Source: Verrucomicrobium sp. (GTDB lineage Bacteria; Verrucomicrobiota; Verrucomicrobiia; Methylacidiphilales; UBA1321). From it: a stretch of 64,000 bases of DNA. Each line of letters opens with the position of its first letter. Positions within the stretch are counted from its first letter, which is position 1. The notes beneath the pieces were generated by a model. That model saw only the letters and a list, made by a program, of their open reading frames with translations, was not told where the DNA came from and made no database searches. A program made the position numbers and the translations under genes. Where the stretch lies: assembly GCA_017849585.1 (NCBI GenBank), contig JAFIGT010000033.1, forward strand, positions 80,949 to 144,948. Direction: 5' to 3'. Positions 62,653 through 64,000 of the stretch are shown here, piece after piece.

Positions 62653-63924
62653 CTAAGCAGACTTCAGAACGGCAACGTCAGCCTCTGACTGGCTTAACTG
62701 CCGATAAAGATCGTCAAACTTTTTAACCATAGCGGACAAAGTAGCCTGAAGTAGCGATATTTTCGATTTTAGGTCTTGTTCGCATTGCTTGAGCTGTTGC
62801 TCCAAGTGCACTTTTCGAGAGAGGGTTCTAGACTGCAAATTTTGAACTTCCTGCTGGGGTAAGGATACATTTGGATTGAAAACGAAGCTTTTCGCATGAG
62901 ATTCCGCCCACACCTTTAGCGCCTTCCAAGTTTCATCTGGGATGCCTTTAGGGCGGCTACGAGCAACATGGACATCGAGTGCAGTCTCGATGTCGTAGGC
63001 CTGAAGCATGTCTCGACGTTTGGGTCCAAGTCCTGGGAACTTTTTCTTGTGTATAAAATACCTATCTAAATAAGTTGCAAGTTGAACCTCTTGCCTCTTC
63101 TTATTCAACTCCTGAAGCGCATTCTTATAGTGGTCAGGAAGCCATCGAAGTTCATTAAAAAGCGGCTCCGCCTTGCGCTTAAGGGAGAGTATCTCGCTTT
63201 GTCCAGTTCGCTTGCTCGATTCGAACTGCTGCTCAAGATTCCTGATCTCTCCTTTCACCTGCTCAACGATTGCCTGTCTCCGTCTCAACTCACTTCCGAA
63301 TTCAGACGATTGTTTGCCACTCGAGACCATGCAGAATCCGATTACGGCAAAGATCATGAACCCCCAGGAAATAGCGATGGAGAAGATAATGCCTAAAATC
63401 AATGTGGCCCAACCAACGTAATACCACGGGTTCGTTTTCGAGGCACTGGCTGGCAAGGGTTGACCATAGCAAGGGTGTGCCGTTGGGCGCGGTAACGGGC
63501 TCTGAGGAATTGGTGCGCTCTGGATGTCTTGCCAGAGCTTAAGAATGTGATCACTGATCTCGAAGCCAACCTTCGCATGCTGAGTAAGTAACGGTAAAAA
63601 TGCAAAAAAACCCACATTATCCAGTAGGCAGAAGGGACAGGTGCCTGAGCGTAAATGGAAATGGAGTTTGTTTTGCCTGCAAGGTTCAATGCTCGCCTCT
63701 AGCTCGCGCAAGGCGTTCACCCACATTCCTGCGGTTGGCCTCCTAACATGCCAACCACTATCAAAGGGAGCTCGGCATGAGCCACAGATCGCTTGTTCTG
63801 CAGAGTTTCTTCGCGGAATCCTATTCAAACTGCCGCACTTCGGGCATTTTTCGTACGCATGATCGGGCCCCCTGAACCTGGTCCAGATTGAGTGAGAGGA
63901 TTTAACCTGATGACCTGCTCCCAT
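62653..63924 (-). CDS. YegI-like helix-hairpin-helix protein with a zinc ribbon in place of the kinase domain
   Basis: A 423-residue protein. It starts with a zinc ribbon (CPKCGSLNRIPRR...AICGSCRAPF, residues about 27-53). RPTAGMWVNALRELEASIEP then matches the last helix of YegI-type Ser/Thr kinases, followed by the second Cys pair (GTCPFCLLDNVGFF). One or two membrane helices lie near 165-200, with a coiled coil to about 290. The HhH segment has KFPGLGPKRRDMLQAYDIET and a trailing coiled coil completes the family layout. The kinase catalytic lobes are absent. YegI-like proteins occur in TerY-P-type modules with vWA and PP2C proteins. The start lies 3 nt after an upstream stop. Confidence 0.72.
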   Translation of the reverse strand: MGAGHQVKSSHSIWTRFRGPDHAYEKCPKCGSLNRIPRRNSAEQAICGSCRAPFDSGWHVRRPTAGMWVNALRELEASIEPCRQNKLHFHLRSGTCPFCLLDNVGFFAFLPLLTQHAKVGFEISDHILKLWQDIQSAPIPQSPLPRPTAHPCYGQPLPASASKTNPWYYVGWATLILGIIFSIAISWGFMIFAVIGFCMVSSGKQSSEFGSELRRRQAIVEQVKGEIRNLEQQFESSKRTGQSEILSLKRKAEPLFNELRWLPDHYKNALQELNKKRQEVQLATYLDRYFIHKKKFPGLGPKRRDMLQAYDIETALDVHVARSRPKGIPDETWKALKVWAESHAKSFVFNPNVSLPQQEVQNLQSRTLSRKVHLEQQLKQCEQDLKSKISLLQATLSAMVKKFDDLYRQLSQSEADVAVLKSA

Positions 63925-63927
63925 TTT

Positions 63928-64000
63928 TTAGGCCAGGGGCAGAGTTATTTTCGGCGGGGTGGTACGGTTCGTTGGGTTGTTGGCCACAGTGCGTTTGGCG
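63928..64000 (-). CDS. C-terminal end of an upstream gene (cut by window edge)
   Basis: An open frame enters from the right edge and ends with TAA at 63928-63930, 3 nt before the next start. The visible 23 residues (AKRTVANNPTNRTT then PPKITLPLA) are a Pro/Thr-rich low-complexity tail. The tight spacing indicates an operon with the YegI-like gene. A vWA or kinase partner would fit the context but cannot be read. Confidence 0.4.
   Translation of the reverse strand, partial: AKRTVANNPTNRTTPPKITLPLA

Noticed and set aside
1..64000. CRISPR arrays, rRNA genes, intact tRNA genes, SusC/SusD pairs
   Set aside because: Looked for and not found; no regularly spaced repeats of CRISPR type and no complete RNA gene can be supported.

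Overview
The window looks like a chromosome segment of a Verrucomicrobiota bacterium, probably near Chthoniobacterales/Spartobacteria or Opitutae. The marker set points there: a four-gene Verru_Chthon cassette (D-B-C-A), several PEP-CTERM sorted proteins, a TIGR03790 protein, H-X9-DG prepilin-like proteins, and many secreted glycoside hydrolases and SGNH esterases. No SusC/SusD pair is present. Assignments come from reading motifs and architecture; no database search was run.

Layout. 1-4.4 kb is a GC-richer backbone: partial SGNH hydrolase, GNAT, MBL phosphodiesterase, TIGR03790 protein, TatD. 4.5-27.4 kb is a saccharide-utilisation locus (PUL 1): three GH71/GH99-like proteins, two SGNH hydrolases, a sialate O-acetylesterase-type esterase, an alpha/beta hydrolase, a sugar-acid dehydratase, an SDR, a clan-A glycosidase, accessory beta-sandwich proteins, one pseudopilin-like protein and a LacI-family regulator. 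27.4-33.3 kb holds a 96-bp MITE-like element and the Verru_Chthon cassette. 33.7-41 kb is a surface block: PEP-CTERM passenger-like protein, discoidin-dockerin protein, cohesin-like PEP-CTERM protein and GH51-like enzyme. 41-58.8 kb is a second PUL: isomerase, two Gfo/Idh/MocA oxidoreductases, GntR/LacI-type regulator, MFS transporter with a giant insertion, clan-A glycosidase, CBM protein, pseudopilin, two GH130 enzymes, exported flavin-reductase-like protein and GH3. 58.8-64 kb is a mosaic island: integrase fragment, truncated tRNA-Thr, repeat-bounded YhcG-type nuclease and DUF4143 ATPase, and a kinase-less YegI-like protein.

Main discovery. A 13-bp palindrome, TCGAACWGTTCGA, occurs five times, only in intergenic DNA of PUL 1. 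In six promoter orientations (one site serves two divergent promoters) a TTG-starting -35 hexamer begins exactly 11 nt downstream of it. This defines a local regulon that covers the PUL 1 transcription units and includes the regulator gene. The operator lies upstream of -35, a geometry that suggests activation, which is unusual for a LacI-family protein.

Other points of interest are the fused and split versions of one GH71-like architecture, a candidate dockerin/cohesin-like pair in adjacent genes, a discoidin domain nested in another domain, and repeat-bounded gene modules beside a broken tRNA gene.
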